This document shows, piece after piece, positions 35,485 to 44,980 of a stretch of 64,000 nucleotides of DNA. Each line of letters opens with the position of its first letter. Position 1 is the stretch's first letter. A model generated the notes under the pieces. That model saw nothing but the letters and a program-made list of their open reading frames with translations. It was not told where the DNA came from and ran no database searches. Origin of the DNA: Myxococcales bacterium (GTDB taxonomy: Bacteria > Myxococcota_A > Polyangia > Polyangiales > Polyangiaceae); NCBI GenBank assembly GCA_016720545.1, contig JADKKK010000005.1:1-64000 (forward strand), read 5' to 3'. The position numbers were made by a program, and so were the translations under genes.

Positions 35485-37108
35485 AAATGACGTACGCGAC
35501 CGTCCCGGCGATCCACCCGACGAGCGCGACGAGGGCGAGCGCCGAGAGCACGCCCCAGAGCACGCGCTCGCGGCCGCGGGTGCTGAGCGCGTCGTCGAAG
35601 GTGAGCTGCTCGGTGCGCGCCTGGTCGACCGTGGGCCGCAGGTCGAGTCCGACGATGTTCTCCGCCGTGCAGTAGCGGCACTGCGCTACGCCGCCGAGCC
35701 CGACCTCAGGGAGCGGGCCCTGGCAACGCCGGCAGCGCGAGGGCTCGCCCTCTCGCCGCGGGGCGAGCGCGCCGAAGCCGAGCGTGAGCATTTGCAGAGC
35801 GCCGCGGTCGGCCAGCCGACCTCGCGCGAGGAAGAAGCCGGCGAGCACCGCGGCGAGGGGGAACATGAGGAACGCGATGTCTTTGCCTTCGTAGCCGGCC
35901 TCGAGCACGCGCACCGCGGTGAGGGTCCAGCTGAGCGGCCAGGCGCCGAACATGAACAGCGTGAACGTGAGGAGCCACACGTTCGACGAGGCCGCGCGCG
36001 GTTGGTCAAGGAGCTTTGCTATCATCTGCGCGCTGCGTGTGCGCGTGTGCGCCATCGCCTTCGCGGCGGCGGCTTGCCCGCGCACCTGCGGCGGCAGCTC
36101 GACCCACGCCTGACAGAACGCGCACTTGACCGCGGGCGCGTCGTCCGGCACGGCGGGGGAGCCGCAGCCGCCGCAAACGGCGATGTGCTGTTGCACCGCG
36201 GGGGCCTCGGCCACGTATTTCTGCCCGGAGACGACCGCCTCGATGCTCGACGCCGCCGCGCGCATGGAGTCGGCCTCGATGGGGCGATCGCTCTCGCCGA
36301 GGAGCCGCGGCTGACCGTGCTGGTGCACCCAGAGTCGCCAGACCGTGACCTTCGCCAAGGGCGAGCTCACCTGGCTGTTGCGCGCGAGGAGCGAGAGCGC
36401 GAACACGAAGATGCGCCACACGGTGAGGCGCGAGGCCTCGGTCTGCTCGACGTGGGCATACGGTGGGGTGAGCTCTTGCCAAGGCAAGCGCGCGCCACCG
36501 TGGCGTCCGCCGTCGATCTGCACGCCCTCGGGGTAGAGGAGCAGATCGCTGGCTCGGGTCTTCAGGGCCGTCCACATATGCGTGAAGGCGTACGCGATGA
36601 AGAGCCCGCCGAGGATCGCGGGGAAGATGAGCACCTCGGCCTCGTGCGCCTCGGAGACGAGGGCGAACCCACCGCCGATGAAGGCGATGCCCGGGAAGAG
36701 CGTCGCGGCGGCGCGGCCGGCGCCCCAGGTCGCGGTCGTGCCGATCTGAAGCGGCAACCGGGCGAGGGGCTTGCCGGCCGGGCCTGCGGGAGCGCGAGGC
36801 GGGGCGACGGCGCTGGCCGCGGCGGCGTGCGCGTGCCCACCCTGCGGCGGGGCGTAGGGAGGCTGCGCGTGTGGTGCCGGGTGCTGCGGGAACGGCGGCT
36901 GGGGGGGCCCGTAGGGGGAGGGCGCGTGCGCGTGCGGCGGCCCCTGCGGCGGCCCGTAGTGTGGAGGCGGCGCGTAGCCCTGCTGCGGCGGTGACGGCGC
37001 GTAGCCCTGGTGCTGCGGTGGCTGTGGCGGCTGCTGCGGCGCGCCCGGGCCACGGTTCCCACCGCCCCACGGCGGGCCTCCCCCTCCTCCCGGCGGTCCG
37101 AAGTTCAC
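35480..37108 (-). CDS. Proline-rich zinc-ribbon membrane protein
   Basis: This is a 542-residue protein. Residues 1-115 are a Pro/Gly/Gln/His-rich disordered region. Two membrane helices follow at about 135-180, then a cytoplasmic domain. A first zinc-ribbon (CGGCGSP ... CAFCQAW) lies near 310-340, two more helices near 380-430, a second ribbon (CRRCQGP ... CRYCTAEN) near 460-490, and a final C-terminal helix. Function is unknown; the paired ribbons and Pro-rich tail suggest a scaffold. Confidence 0.78.
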   Translation of the reverse strand: MNFGPPGGGGGPPWGGGNRGPGAPQQPPQPPQHQGYAPSPPQQGYAPPPHYGPPQGPPHAHAPSPYGPPQPPFPQHPAPHAQPPYAPPQGGHAHAAAASAVAPPRAPAGPAGKPLARLPLQIGTTATWGAGRAAATLFPGIAFIGGGFALVSEAHEAEVLIFPAILGGLFIAYAFTHMWTALKTRASDLLLYPEGVQIDGGRHGGARLPWQELTPPYAHVEQTEASRLTVWRIFVFALSLLARNSQVSSPLAKVTVWRLWVHQHGQPRLLGESDRPIEADSMRAAASSIEAVVSGQKYVAEAPAVQQHIAVCGGCGSPAVPDDAPAVKCAFCQAWVELPPQVRGQAAAAKAMAHTRTRSAQMIAKLLDQPRAASSNVWLLTFTLFMFGAWPLSWTLTAVRVLEAGYEGKDIAFLMFPLAAVLAGFFLARGRLADRGALQMLTLGFGALAPRREGEPSRCRRCQGPLPEVGLGGVAQCRYCTAENIVGLDLRPTVDQARTEQLTFDDALSTRGRERVLWGVLSALALVALVGWIAGTVAYVIS

Positions 37109-37274
37109 TCCCTGAGGCTACCTCGACGCGGTGGGGCGCGCCCGCAGATCGTCGCGGCCTCCAGAGGGCGCCCCGCGACCGTCGGACCGCGCGCGCGGAG
37201 TCGGCGCTCCGCCTGCGGTCTCCAGGATGAGCGCGTGGAGCCGTCGAGCGCTCTCGCCGCCGGCCGACGCTCCG

Positions 37275-37397
37275 CGTGACGCTAGCCAATACGTGACCGG
37301 CCGCATGCACGCCGACGGGCACGTGTTCTACGTGTCCGCGAACGGCGTGTGGCTCACCGAGCGCGTGCCGCCCGAGTACCTCACAGTCATGGCGTGA
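37275..37397 (+). pseudogene. KptA (RNA 2'-phosphotransferase) C-terminal remnant
   Basis: The last about 40 codons before a TGA read RDASQYVTGRMHADGH and then FYVSANGVWLTERVPPEYL. This is the characteristic C-terminal end of KptA/Tpt1 proteins (DGH.FY.S.NGVWLT..VP). The rest of the about 180-residue enzyme, including its catalytic Arg/His residues, is not found upstream. It is therefore a decayed fragment in the intergenic gap (37109-37450), which holds nothing else I can support. Confidence 0.65.
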
Positions 37398-37450
37398 CCT
37401 CGCCCACACGGACGTTGACGTGGGGCCTCGCCCGGGGTCGAATTGGTACC

Positions 37451-38830
37451 ATGCGCCTTCCCCTCGCCGCGCTCCTCGGGGCGTCCGCCGCGCTCCTGTT
37501 TCCCTCCGCGGCGCTGGCGGCGAACAACGCCGCGCGGTGCTCCGCCACCGAGCCCCGGTGCGAGCGCGCGACCCTCTCGGTCTCCAAGGCCGAGAAGGCC
37601 CCGTTCGACTTCGACTTCGACACGGGCTGGGTGCCGGGCGGCTCGCCCATCCAGGTGCGGGTGGTGGCGAAGCTGCACTCGCGGGTCGGCGTCTCGATGG
37701 AGGGGACGCTGGACGCCACCTGGCCCGAGCCCCTCACGCTGACACCCAAGGGTGAGCCGGGGCGCGGGAGGCTCTCGCTCGACGAGGGCCTCGAGGTCGA
37801 GGCGCAGGGTCGCTTCACCGTCACCGTCGCGGGGGTCCGCTACAGCTGGGACGGCAAGCTGCCGGGCATCCCCAGCGTGAACCTGCTGGCGGAGGGCTCC
37901 AACACGTTCAACCCATGGGCGTGGAAGGGCGCGACGCCGCCCGCGGCGATCACCGTGAACACGCCGACCACGCGCATCGCGCGGATCTCGCTCACCGACT
38001 CGTTCATCCCCATCCGCGGAATCTCAGGCGGCTTCGACCTGGACGGCTCGGTCGATTTCTCGGCCGCGTACTCCACGCTCCGCATCGGCTTCGACGAGCC
38101 GAGCACGTCGATGCGGGTGGACCGCGAGAACCCGTTCACGCGCCTCTTCATCTCGCCCACGCCCGCGGTCGACACGAGCGTGTTCATCCACGGTGAGATG
38201 GTGCGGCAGGCGACCTTGCACTTCATCCCTTCGTTTTATTTCACGATCCTCGGCGCGAACTTCAGCATCCCGATCGCCAATCTTCCGCTCGCGCTCCCGC
38301 CGTCCAAGCCTGAGCCCTGGGATTTCGACAAGGTCGACGTGCACATCCCGCTGCCGCAGATCTCGACGCCCGCCGAGCTCGACCTCGGCAGCGTGCCCAT
38401 CGGCGCGGCCACCGCCGTGCAGCTCAAGGTGAGCGACGTGGGCGAAGAGCTGCTCGTCGTGGACGCCGCGAGCGTGCACCCGTGGGCCTTCGTCGACACG
38501 CCCCGCGCGACCGTCGATCGCGGCGCCACGACCAGCGTCCGCGTGGCCGTCACGCCGGACAAGGAGGGCAAGTTCGACGTGCCGGTGACGCTCACCACGA
38601 ACGATCCGCTCCGGCCGGTCACCGAGGTGCACCTCCGCGGGCTCGCCGAGAAGAAGCTCGCGCCCGGCGCCGCGCCCGGTGGTGACCCGGCCGCGGGCGA
38701 GGAGGCGTCGGGCTGCGGCTGTCGCGCGGCCTCGCGCGCGTCGTCGTCGGAGAGCTCCGCGCCGTCGTGGGCCGCCCTCGGGCTCATGGGCTTCGCGCTC
38801 GCCTTCGCGCGCGGTCGCCGTCGGCGCTGA
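37451..38830 (+). CDS. MYXO-CTERM-type surface protein with Hydin-like repeat
   Basis: This 459-residue protein starts at the ATG at 37451 with a signal peptide (LLFPSAALA). The long middle is beta-rich. Residues 315-410 resemble an ASPM/SPD-2/Hydin-type immunoglobulin fold (LDLGSVPIGAATAVQLKVS, VTLTTNDPLRPV). The C-terminus is GCGCR, a Ser/Ala linker, a hydrophobic segment and RGRRRR, the MYXO-CTERM sorting pattern. It is presumably anchored to the outer surface after processing. Confidence 0.8.
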   Translation: MRLPLAALLGASAALLFPSAALAANNAARCSATEPRCERATLSVSKAEKAPFDFDFDTGWVPGGSPIQVRVVAKLHSRVGVSMEGTLDATWPEPLTLTPKGEPGRGRLSLDEGLEVEAQGRFTVTVAGVRYSWDGKLPGIPSVNLLAEGSNTFNPWAWKGATPPAAITVNTPTTRIARISLTDSFIPIRGISGGFDLDGSVDFSAAYSTLRIGFDEPSTSMRVDRENPFTRLFISPTPAVDTSVFIHGEMVRQATLHFIPSFYFTILGANFSIPIANLPLALPPSKPEPWDFDKVDVHIPLPQISTPAELDLGSVPIGAATAVQLKVSDVGEELLVVDAASVHPWAFVDTPRATVDRGATTSVRVAVTPDKEGKFDVPVTLTTNDPLRPVTEVHLRGLAEKKLAPGAAPGGDPAAGEEASGCGCRAASRASSSESSAPSWAALGLMGFALAFARGRRRR

Positions 38831-38868
38831 GCGACGCGCCCGAAGACGCGTCCGCGACCCGTCCGCGT

Positions 38869-38913
38869 GTGTGTAGGATGCATGTATGTAGGATGCACGC
38901 GTGCAGGATGCGC
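38869..38913. repeat. 15-bp tandem repeat, three copies
   Basis: Three degenerate 15-bp units (GTGTGTAGGATGCAT, GTATGTAGGATGCAC, GCGTGCAGGATGCGC) lie in the gap between two convergent genes. They do not form a strong hairpin. Confidence 0.7.
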
Positions 38914-38927
38914 GTAGAGCGCGGGGC

Positions 38928-40121
38928 TCAGCGCTTCTTCGTGAAGAACGCGGTCACCTTGGGCTCCTGCGCGACGCGAAACGTGTGGCAGAGGTGCAGG
39001 TTCTCGAGCGCCTGCGCGTAGAGGCGCGGACCGCCGACGTACCGCGCCGCGCGCGGACCGAAGAACGCCTCGATCTCGCTCCGGCGGGCGTCGTCGCAGA
39101 AGGCCGCCCCGACGTTGGGGAAGCCCGCGGCGGTGTCCCTCGGCAGCCTCGCGACGAGCGCGTCGAAGTGGTCCTTGAGGAACGCGTACGCGAGCGGCAC
39201 GGTCTCGGGGAGGCGTGTCGCGCTCCACAAGAGGCGCACGGTCTCGCGCGCGTCGAGGCCCGGGTCGAGCACGAGCGCGAGCGACGCAGAGACGAGCGCG
39301 GGCTCCTGAAACTGGCCGAGGGCGCCGAGCGCGTAGTCGCGGTCGCGGCGGTCTCTCGTGGTCTTCGCCTCGCGCACGAGGGCGTCGAAGAGGGCGCGGT
39401 CACCGAAGCGCGCGGCGATCGCGAGCACGGTGCCGACGAGCTCCGGCTCGATCGCGTTCTTGTCGGTGAGCCACGCGCGCGCGAGCTTCCCGCACTCCGC
39501 GCGGAGCGCTGGGTCCTCGCCTTGATCGGCCACGACCTCGACGAGCCCGGGGCGGAGCCAGCGCGTGTTCTCGTCTTCGTTCGGCTTCGCGCGGAGCCCC
39601 AGGGTCCGCGCGCGCGCGCCGAAGTTGCGCTGCACGAACGTGGCGTATTCGCGGCGCGTCGCCTTCGTGACGAGCGGGGTGTCGCGCAGGGTCGCCACGG
39701 GCCAGAGCGCGGCCTCGACCACCTGCACGTCGGAGTCCTTCGCGAGGGCGGGGACGAGCCCGAGGAAGGCGCCGAGGTCGGCCTTGCCCGCGCGCGCGGC
39801 CGCGAGCACGTCCCCCGAGAGCGCGATCTTCTCGGCGGGCGTGAGGCGGCTCATGTGCGCGGCGAGCCCGGCGAGGAGCGCGGGCGAGTGCCCCACGCGG
39901 TAGTAGCCGCTCGCGCCGTCGTTGGGCAGCGCCCACGCCGGGCACGAGGGCAGGGCGAGGGCGCCCTTCTCGGTGGCAAGGAGCGTGCAAGTTATTGATT
40001 CTGCATCTGTTTTTGTGCCGCCTCCCGCGCGCGCGCAGACCGGGATCTGCCAAGGCGGCGCCGCCGGGGTGCCCGGCGAGCCGGCGGGCAAGTACCGGGA
40101 TTGGGTCAGGCGAAGCTCAGG
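38928..40121 (-). CDS. M1 aminopeptidase, C-terminal part (downstream of a frameshift)
   Basis: This frame reads PELRLTQSRYLPAG from 40121, then WQIPVCARAG and a helical ERAP1_C-like domain to KVTAFFTKKR. It has no ATG start near its beginning, and its sequence continues exactly where the N-terminal part stops. The break is a one-base shift at about 40119-40125, in a GGGAAGCCC context. Either the gene is disrupted, or the base is a sequence error, or frameshifting occurs. In intact M1 enzymes this domain closes over the active site and helps to select substrate length. Confidence 0.82.
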   Translation of the reverse strand, partial: PELRLTQSRYLPAGSPGTPAAPPWQIPVCARAGGGTKTDAESITCTLLATEKGALALPSCPAWALPNDGASGYYRVGHSPALLAGLAAHMSRLTPAEKIALSGDVLAAARAGKADLGAFLGLVPALAKDSDVQVVEAALWPVATLRDTPLVTKATRREYATFVQRNFGARARTLGLRAKPNEDENTRWLRPGLVEVVADQGEDPALRAECGKLARAWLTDKNAIEPELVGTVLAIAARFGDRALFDALVREAKTTRDRRDRDYALGALGQFQEPALVSASLALVLDPGLDARETVRLLWSATRLPETVPLAYAFLKDHFDALVARLPRDTAAGFPNVGAAFCDDARRSEIEAFFGPRAARYVGGPRLYAQALENLHLCHTFRVAQEPKVTAFFTKKR

Positions 40122-41694
40122 GCTTCCCCGCGCACGACACCTCGGCCTCGACCAGCGGGACGCCCGGCCTGTCGAGGAACGTCGCGAAGGGGGCCGACAC
40201 GTCGCGGCCCGCCTCCGCCGAGATCGCGCCGAGGAAGTCGCGTGAGGTCGCCGTGCCGTGGGCGTGCTCGCGCATGTAGCGCCGCACGCCGCGCTGGAAG
40301 GTCTCGGCGCCGACCCAGCGCTCGAACATGCCGATCACCGCGGCGCCCTTTTGGTAGGTGATCGTGTCGAAGGCGTTCTTGATGTCGTCGCTCGAGGCGA
40401 TGGGCTGCCGTATCTGTCGCGCGCTCACCAGGCTGTCGGTGCGCATCGCGCCGCTCGCCGACGACGCGCGGCGCGTCGAGGCGCCCCACTCGGGCCGGTA
40501 GGCCTCGATGACCTTCGGGGTCATCCACGTCGCGAACGCCTCGTTCAGCCACAGGTCGTCCCACCACGCGGTGGTCACCAGATCGCCGAACCACTGGTGC
40601 GCGAGCTCGTGCGCGTTGACGCTCGCGAACGCGCGCCGGAACCCTGTCGACTCGGTGCCGGGCTTCGCGAGGATGAGCGACTGCCGATAGGTCACGAGGC
40701 CCGGGTTCTCCATGGCGCCGCCGAAGAGCGGCACCGCGATGAGGTCGAGCTTCTCGTACGGGTAGGGGCCGCCGAAGTATTTTTCGAGCTCGGTGAGCAC
40801 CGGCGGTGTGCTCGCGACGGCGTAGCGAGCCCAGTCTTCCTTTCCGTGAGGCACGACGATGCGCACCGGGGTCTTCCCCACCTTGCCGGCGTCGACGTAG
40901 CCGAACGGGCCCACGGCGAAGGCGACGAGGTAGCTCGGCAGCGGCTTCGTCTCAGCGAAGCGCACGGTCGTGAAGCCGTCTTTCCCTTCTTCGCTCGACA
41001 AGATGGGGGTGTTCGACACCGCCGTGTCGCCAGGCTTCACGCGCAGCGTGAGCTGCCACGGCGCCTTGTACGCGGGCTCGTCGAGGCACGGGAACACTCG
41101 CCGCGCGGCGAGCGGCTCGAAGTGGGTGAACACGTACGGGCGGCCGTCCTCCACCTGCCGCGAGGCGCCGTCGGTCTCGGTGCTGGAGAGCTTGCCCTCG
41201 TAGGTGATGTGCACCGCCGTGCGGCCGGCGATCGGCTGCGGAAAGGAGAGGGCTACGAAGCTCGCTCCGCCCGGCACGATCGCGGCCTTCACGGCCCCCG
41301 CGCCCTCGCCCGCGTGGGCCTCGCGCAGGGTGAGCGCGTCGGCGTTCAGCCAGAGCAGCGAGAGCGGCGCGTCCACCTCGAGCTCGAGGGTCATCTCGCC
41401 CTCGAAGACCTCGCGGGACGGCACCACCGTGAGGGTGGCGGCGTTCCTCACCGAGCGCACCCCGGAGGGGAGGCGGACGGTCGGCTGCGGAGGAGTGGCC
41501 CCTGTCGTCGAGGCGACCGCGGTGGGCGCGAGCGGCGTGGCCCGCGGACCGGGGGCCGCGGGATCGGGCGGGGGTTGGGCGGCGGCGCACGCGGCGAGCG
41601 AGGCGAGCGAGGCGAGCGAGGCGAGGCCGACACGCGCAGAGAGCGCAGAACGCGGAGCGCGCGTGACGAGGGGCGGCGGGGGGCGGCGAGGCAT
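40117..41694 (-). CDS. M1-family metallo-aminopeptidase, N-terminal and catalytic part
   Basis: This 525-residue part starts at the ATG at 41694; a lipoprotein signal ends in ASLAAC. Sequence shows GGAMENPGL (exopeptidase motif) and HELAHQWFGD with NEAFATWM (zinc ligands HExxH-x18-E) at about residues 355-385. The catalytic Tyr region is ITYQKGAAVIGMF. It ends CAGKP and stops, just where the helical C-terminal domain of the family should begin; that domain follows in another frame. The protein would be an envelope-anchored aminopeptidase N-type enzyme. Short GCGAG repeats produce LASLASLAS in the signal peptide. Confidence 0.9.
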   Translation of the reverse strand: MPRRPPPPLVTRAPRSALSARVGLASLASLASLAACAAAQPPPDPAAPGPRATPLAPTAVASTTGATPPQPTVRLPSGVRSVRNAATLTVVPSREVFEGEMTLELEVDAPLSLLWLNADALTLREAHAGEGAGAVKAAIVPGGASFVALSFPQPIAGRTAVHITYEGKLSSTETDGASRQVEDGRPYVFTHFEPLAARRVFPCLDEPAYKAPWQLTLRVKPGDTAVSNTPILSSEEGKDGFTTVRFAETKPLPSYLVAFAVGPFGYVDAGKVGKTPVRIVVPHGKEDWARYAVASTPPVLTELEKYFGGPYPYEKLDLIAVPLFGGAMENPGLVTYRQSLILAKPGTESTGFRRAFASVNAHELAHQWFGDLVTTAWWDDLWLNEAFATWMTPKVIEAYRPEWGASTRRASSASGAMRTDSLVSARQIRQPIASSDDIKNAFDTITYQKGAAVIGMFERWVGAETFQRGVRRYMREHAHGTATSRDFLGAISAEAGRDVSAPFATFLDRPGVPLVEAEVSCAGKP

Positions 41695-41828
41695 CTCGCA
41701 GTCGTACCGGACCTCGCGGCAGGCGGGCGTGGATTCCGCCCCGGTCGCGGTTGCCGTGCGGGTGGCCCCCTGCGATGCTCGAGAGGCCGGCGGCTCGTGA
41801 GGCGACACCGCGAGATGGCGAGGCGAAG

Positions 41829-42488
41829 ATGAGCGGAGAGGGCAGCTACACGACGGTGGACGCGGGCGCGTACGAGCGCTGCCGCGCGCTCTCGGGCGAG
41901 ATCGACGAGGCGAGCTGGCGAGGGCTCGTTTCCGCCGCGCAGGCCGGGAGGTACGAGCTGTTCGGCGACGAGCCCGAGGACGTCGCCGAGACCGGCGCGC
42001 GCGCGCGGCGGACCGCCACGGGACGTCTCCTCGAGGGCTTCGACGCGGCGACCATCGTGCTGGGCGTGTGTTTCGTCGGCGCCAGCCGCCGGCTCCGCGC
42101 GGACGCGCCGGTGTCCGACTACCTCGTCCACGACGGGTTCGACCACCGCGCGGCGTTCCGCGCGGCCCTCAACGAGCCCGCCGCCGCCATCGCCGCGTGG
42201 GACGGCCTGCGGGCCACGATGAACGCGGCCTCGCCGGCGGATCTCCCCTGGTGGCTCACCACGCGCGCCCGTGGGTGCGACTGGTGGTGCGGCGCGACCG
42301 ACCCCGCGACCGCGCTCGCGCTCGGCGAGGCGCTGCACTCCACCGGCGCGCTCGAGGCGGGCGCCGTAGCGCTCGAGGCGCAGGGGCGACCGGGCGGAGA
42401 CCTCACGGATCTGCTCGCCATCGCCGAGCTGCTCACCACCGCCGGGCGAGCGGGGCGCTGGGTGCTAGGCGGCGCCGCAGGCACGTAG
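41829..42488 (+). CDS. Hypothetical protein, 219 residues
   Basis: The start is the ATG at 41829. The protein is soluble, helical and Ala-rich, with a Trp-rich segment (LPWWLTTRARGCDWWCG) and no family I recognise. It lies divergent from the aminopeptidase gene and 92 bp before asnB. Confidence 0.62.
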   Translation: MSGEGSYTTVDAGAYERCRALSGEIDEASWRGLVSAAQAGRYELFGDEPEDVAETGARARRTATGRLLEGFDAATIVLGVCFVGASRRLRADAPVSDYLVHDGFDHRAAFRAALNEPAAAIAAWDGLRATMNAASPADLPWWLTTRARGCDWWCGATDPATALALGEALHSTGALEAGAVALEAQGRPGGDLTDLLAIAELLTTAGRAGRWVLGGAAGT

Positions 42489-42580
42489 CCGCCCTCGAGG
42501 CGCGCGCGCAATTCGCCCGTGCTTCCGGTAGCATCACCTCGCGCTTGGCCGCCACGGCGAGGCCCGCGGGGAGAGACACC

Positions 42581-44590
42581 ATGTGTGGGATTGCAGGAAT
42601 TTTCGCGCGCAGGCAGAGCAAGCAGGCGCACACGCCGACGCGAGAGGAGCTCGCGCGCATGTGCGGGGCGATGCACCACCGCGGCCCCGACGAGTTCGGG
42701 GTCTACCGTGACGCGCGCTGTGGCCTCGCCCACGCGCGGCTCTCCATCATCGACCTCTCTACCGGCCAGCAGCCGCTCGCCAACGAAGACGGCACGCTGT
42801 GGATCGCCTTCAACGGCGAGATCTTCAACTACGTGGAGCTCCGCGCCGAGCTCGAGACCCTCGGCCACACGTTCCACACGAAGAGCGACACCGAGGTCAT
42901 CGTCCACGCCTACGAGGCGTGGGGTGACGACGCCTTCGCGCGCATGAACGGCCAGTGGGCGGTGGCCCTCTGGGACGAGAAGCAGCAGAAGCTCGTGCTC
43001 TGCCGCGATCGCGTGGGCGTTCGCCCGCTCTACATTTGCGAGCACGAGGGGCGTGTGTTCTTCGGCAGCGAGGTGAAGGCCATCTTCGCGGCCGACGCGA
43101 GCATCCCTCGCGCCTTCGATCCGATCGGAATAGAGCAGACTTTTACCTTCTGGAGCGTCGTCCCGCCGCAGACCGTGTTCCGCGGAGTGGAGGAGCTCCG
43201 CCCGGGCTGGGTGCGCACGTACACCAAGGCAGGCGAGGTCAGCGAGCGGCCCTATTGGGAGCCGAGCTACGCCGAGCCCAACGGCACGAACGCCTTCAAG
43301 GGCTCCCTGGAGGACGCCACCGTCGCGGTGCGCGAGGCCCTCGAGAAGGCCACCGCGCTGCGCATGCTGCGCGCGGACGTGCAGGTCGGCAGCTATCTCT
43401 CGGGCGGCCTCGACAGCTCGTTCATTGCCGCCCTCGGCCTGCGCGCCAAGGGCGAGAAGTTCGCCACGTTCTCGGTCGGCTTCGAGGACGCGGAGTACGA
43501 CGAGACGCAGTACCAGCGGCAGATGGCCGAGCGCCTCGGCACCGAGCACCACTCCATCGTGGTGAAGCGCGGCGACATCGCGCGGGTGTTCCCCGACGTG
43601 ATCCGCTACGCCGAGCGCCCCGTCCTCCGCACCGCGCCCGCCCCGCTCTTCCTTCTCTCGAAGCTCGTGCACGAGGCCGGCATCAAGGTGGTGCTCACGG
43701 GCGAGGGCGCCGACGAGATGTTCGCCGGCTACGATCTGTTCCGCGAGGGCAAGGTGCGGCGCTTCTGGGCCAAGCAGCCGCAGTCGAAGTCACGACCGCT
43801 CCTGCTCGACCGGCTCTACCCGTATCTCGCGCGGTCGCCCGTGGCGCAGAAGGCGATGGCGGTGCAGTTCTTCGGCAAGAACCTGGAGGGAGCGGGCCTG
43901 CCGGGGTTCGCCCACGAGGCGCGGTGGCGGTCGACGGGCGCCCTGAAGCGCCTCTTCGCGCCCGCGGTGCAGGCCGAGGTGGGCGCGCGCGACGTCGCGG
44001 CCGAGCTCTTGGCCACCCTGCCGCCTGCGTTCAAGCGCTGGTCGACCCTGGCGCAAGACCAGTACCTCGAGATACGCACCCTGCTCACCGGCTACCTGCT
44101 CTCGTCGCAGGGCGACCGCATGCTCATGGGCAACAGCGTCGAAGGGCGCTTCCCGTTCCTCGACAAGGACGTCATCGCGCTCGCCGACTCGTTGCCTGCA
44201 CACTACAAGCTTCGTGTCTTGGACGAGAAGCACATCCTGAAGCGCGCGAGCCGTGATCTCGTGCCCGCCGACATCCTCGCTCGCAAGAAGCAACCCTACC
44301 GTGCCCCCGACGCGCTCTCTTTCGTCGACGAGGCCGGCGCGCCGCCGGAGTGGGCCGCCGCGCTGATGAGCGAGGCCGCCATCGCCGAGGCGGGCGTGTT
44401 CTCCGTGCCGTCGTCGCAGACCCTCTGGAAGAAGTGCCTCGCGCGCGCGGCGAGCGGCCAGTTCTCGAACGCCGACAACATGGCGGTGGTCGGGATGCTC
44501 TCCACGCAGCTCGTGCACGAGCACATCGTGGCGCGTCCGGCCGCGCCTCGCGTGGTGCCCATCAAGACCGTGATTGACCGCCTCGCCTGA
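42581..44590 (+). CDS. asnB: Glutamine-hydrolysing asparagine synthase
   Basis: This is a 669-residue protein. It starts MCGIAGIF, where Cys2 is the nucleophile of the N-terminal Ntn glutaminase. It has HRGPDEFG, and the synthetase domain carries the PP-loop SGGLDSS (274-280), GEGADEMFAGY and EGRFPFLD. It makes asparagine from aspartate, glutamine and ATP, or a related amide. It is 90-110 residues longer than E. coli AsnB, mostly at the C-terminal side. It is followed by an acyl carrier protein gene at 145 bp, a pairing seen in several proteobacterial lipid or capsule clusters. Confidence 0.95.
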   Translation: MCGIAGIFARRQSKQAHTPTREELARMCGAMHHRGPDEFGVYRDARCGLAHARLSIIDLSTGQQPLANEDGTLWIAFNGEIFNYVELRAELETLGHTFHTKSDTEVIVHAYEAWGDDAFARMNGQWAVALWDEKQQKLVLCRDRVGVRPLYICEHEGRVFFGSEVKAIFAADASIPRAFDPIGIEQTFTFWSVVPPQTVFRGVEELRPGWVRTYTKAGEVSERPYWEPSYAEPNGTNAFKGSLEDATVAVREALEKATALRMLRADVQVGSYLSGGLDSSFIAALGLRAKGEKFATFSVGFEDAEYDETQYQRQMAERLGTEHHSIVVKRGDIARVFPDVIRYAERPVLRTAPAPLFLLSKLVHEAGIKVVLTGEGADEMFAGYDLFREGKVRRFWAKQPQSKSRPLLLDRLYPYLARSPVAQKAMAVQFFGKNLEGAGLPGFAHEARWRSTGALKRLFAPAVQAEVGARDVAAELLATLPPAFKRWSTLAQDQYLEIRTLLTGYLLSSQGDRMLMGNSVEGRFPFLDKDVIALADSLPAHYKLRVLDEKHILKRASRDLVPADILARKKQPYRAPDALSFVDEAGAPPEWAAALMSEAAIAEAGVFSVPSSQTLWKKCLARAASGQFSNADNMAVVGMLSTQLVHEHIVARPAAPRVVPIKTVIDRLA

Positions 44591-44735
44591 GCGAGATGGC
44601 GAACCCCTTCGCGCGCCGGAGGCCGCGCCGCGCTTCCCGACTCCTCGCTTGTTCTCTCGGGGCGAACCTGAGACTATCGGCCCCGCTTTCGAATGGCGCA
44701 ATTCCGGCCCGACGCCGGCGTGAGGGAAGATACCC

Positions 44736-44978
44736 ATGAGCATTCAGGACGACGTCCGCCAGTTCATCGTGAAGAACTTCTACGTGGCCGACGCGGCGGG
44801 CCTCGCGGACGACGCCTCGCTCCTCGACAAGGGCGTCATCGACTCCACGGGTGTGCTCGAGGTCGTCGCGCACCTCGAGGAGGCCTACGGCATCAAGGTC
44901 GACGACGCGGAGCTCTTGCCCGAGAACCTCGACTCCATCGCGCGCATCGCCGCGTTCGTTCAGAAGAAGAAGGGCTAA
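44736..44978 (+). CDS. Acyl carrier protein
   Basis: This 80-residue acidic protein has the phosphopantetheine site in GVIDSTGVLEVV, so DST replaces the usual DSL; the Ser is intact. GAGGGA precedes the ATG. It is a stand-alone ACP rather than the fatty-acid-synthesis one, because no fab genes are nearby. It lies just after asnB and directly before a DUF2238 membrane protein. Confidence 0.9.
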   Translation: MSIQDDVRQFIVKNFYVADAAGLADDASLLDKGVIDSTGVLEVVAHLEEAYGIKVDDAELLPENLDSIARIAAFVQKKKG

Positions 44979-44980
44979 GC

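Noticed and set aside
41580..41640. Short GCGAG repeats as a regulatory element
   Set aside because: They lie inside the aminopeptidase signal-peptide codons (LASLASLAS) and are explained by hydrophobic low-complexity coding.
42068..42580. N-terminal extension of the asparagine synthase frame
   Set aside because: The nucleophile Cys must follow the initiator Met, so the start has to be the ATG at 42581; the extension is antisense-like Arg/Pro-rich sequence.
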